From assembly GCA_018903185.1 (NCBI GenBank), contig JAHIQV010000124.1:1-6059 (forward strand): a DNA stretch of 6,059 nt. Direction: 5' to 3'. This DNA is from Gammaproteobacteria bacterium (GTDB taxonomy: Bacteria > Pseudomonadota > Gammaproteobacteria > Burkholderiales > Burkholderiaceae_C). A program made the translations under genes and the position numbers. Under the pieces are notes generated by a model. That model did not search any database, was not told the origin of the DNA, and was given only the letters and a program-made list of their open reading frames with translations. Each line of letters starts with the position of its first letter. The stretch's first letter is position 1. Positions 5,703 to 6,059 of this stretch are shown here, piece after piece.

Positions 5703-6059
5703 TCAGGCTCGCGGACGGTTGAGCTGGAAATCCAGGTGGGCCTTCACCGTCGGCCATTCGCCAGCCACGATGCTGTAGACGCAGGTGTCGCGCAGCGCAC
5801 CGTGTGCATGGGGGTGGCGGTTGATCTGGTGCGAGCGCAGCACGCCGTCCAGTTTGGCGCCCAGCCGTTCGATGCCGCGCCGGCTCTGGTGGTTGAAGAA
5901 GTGCGTGCGGAATTCGACCGCGATGCAGTCCAGCACCTCGAAGGCGTGCGCCAGCAGCAGTCGCTTGCATTCGGTGTTGAGCGGGCTGCGCTGCACGGCC
6001 GTCCGGTACCAGGTGGAGCCGATCTCGACGCGGCGGTTGGCGGCGTCGATATTCATGTA
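5703..6059 (-). CDS. GNAT family N-acetyltransferase (RimJ/RimL-like), 5' end beyond window
   Basis: The C-terminal 118 residues of an acetyl-CoA-dependent acetyltransferase; the frame is open to the window edge, so the true start lies outside. Visible family features are a beta strand, NRRVEIGSTWY; the acetyl-CoA loop and following helix, RSPLNTECKRLLLAHAFE (motif A region); the strand AVEFRTHFFN; and NHQSRRGIERLGAKLDGVLR, the RimL-style motif B where a helix precedes a conserved Leu-Gly-Ala. The ending DTCVYSIVAGEWPTVKAHLDFQL is typical of the family. The first ATG inside the window (6056) is most likely internal, because these proteins carry about 70-100 residues before this point. Substrate is unknown; relatives acetylate protein N-termini or small amines. 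The stop is 4 bases before gbuA, so the two are almost surely co-transcribed. Confidence 0.85.
   Translation of the reverse strand, partial: YMNIDAANRRVEIGSTWYRTAVQRSPLNTECKRLLLAHAFEVLDCIAVEFRTHFFNHQSRRGIERLGAKLDGVLRSHQINRHPHAHGALRDTCVYSIVAGEWPTVKAHLDFQLNRPRA

Noticed and set aside
5018..5722. Open frame of 234 codons on the plus strand opposite gbuA
   Set aside because: Shadow of a gene with all metal ligands intact; its composition is typical of antisense frames.

Overview
The window is GC-rich (about two thirds G+C by eye) and tightly packed. Gene style, Shine-Dalgarno sites and protein families all fit a betaproteobacterium, most likely Burkholderiales/Comamonadaceae (a Hydrogenophaga- or Acidovorax-like genome). 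That placement is inferred from remembered protein similarity, not from a search. I see no insertion sequence, phage gene, CRISPR array or integrase. The window looks like ordinary chromosomal metabolic sequence.

Left part (1-2436): a fatty-acid/acyl-CoA degradation pair. A thiolase, cut by the left edge, is read leftward. An acyl-CoA dehydrogenase is read rightward. They diverge from a 112-bp intergenic region that holds back-to-back promoter-like elements and a short perfect inverted repeat (1234-1245), a candidate operator. The dehydrogenase has the long-chain/isovaleryl-type active-site layout: the catalytic Glu is at residue 244, and Gly replaces the Glu used by medium- and short-chain enzymes.

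Middle (2437-3184): a strong, symmetric rho-independent terminator lies between the dehydrogenase and a leftward tRNA-Gly(CCC), and can serve both. A 133-bp spacer follows, then a rightward gene for a small glycine-zipper lipoprotein of the 17-kDa surface antigen/SlyB-like type. It converges with the next operon, leaving a 15-bp gap.

Right part (3200-6059): a leftward cluster. A RimJ/RimL-like GNAT acetyltransferase (5' end beyond the window) is followed after 4 bp by a ureohydrolase closest to guanidinobutyrase (GbuA), and after 60 bp by an NAD(P)-dependent succinate-semialdehyde dehydrogenase (GabD). Guanidinobutyrase makes GABA plus urea, and GabD oxidises the succinate semialdehyde derived from GABA to succinate. 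The cluster therefore reads as a route from the arginine-derived compound 4-guanidinobutyrate to the TCA cycle. The GABA transaminase step is not in this window, and the acetyltransferase has no obvious role in the route.

No clearly new biological system is visible. The points most worth a second look are the GNAT-GbuA-GabD linkage, the putative operator between thiolase and dehydrogenase, and the pair of mutually exclusive hairpins in the gbuA-gabD spacer.
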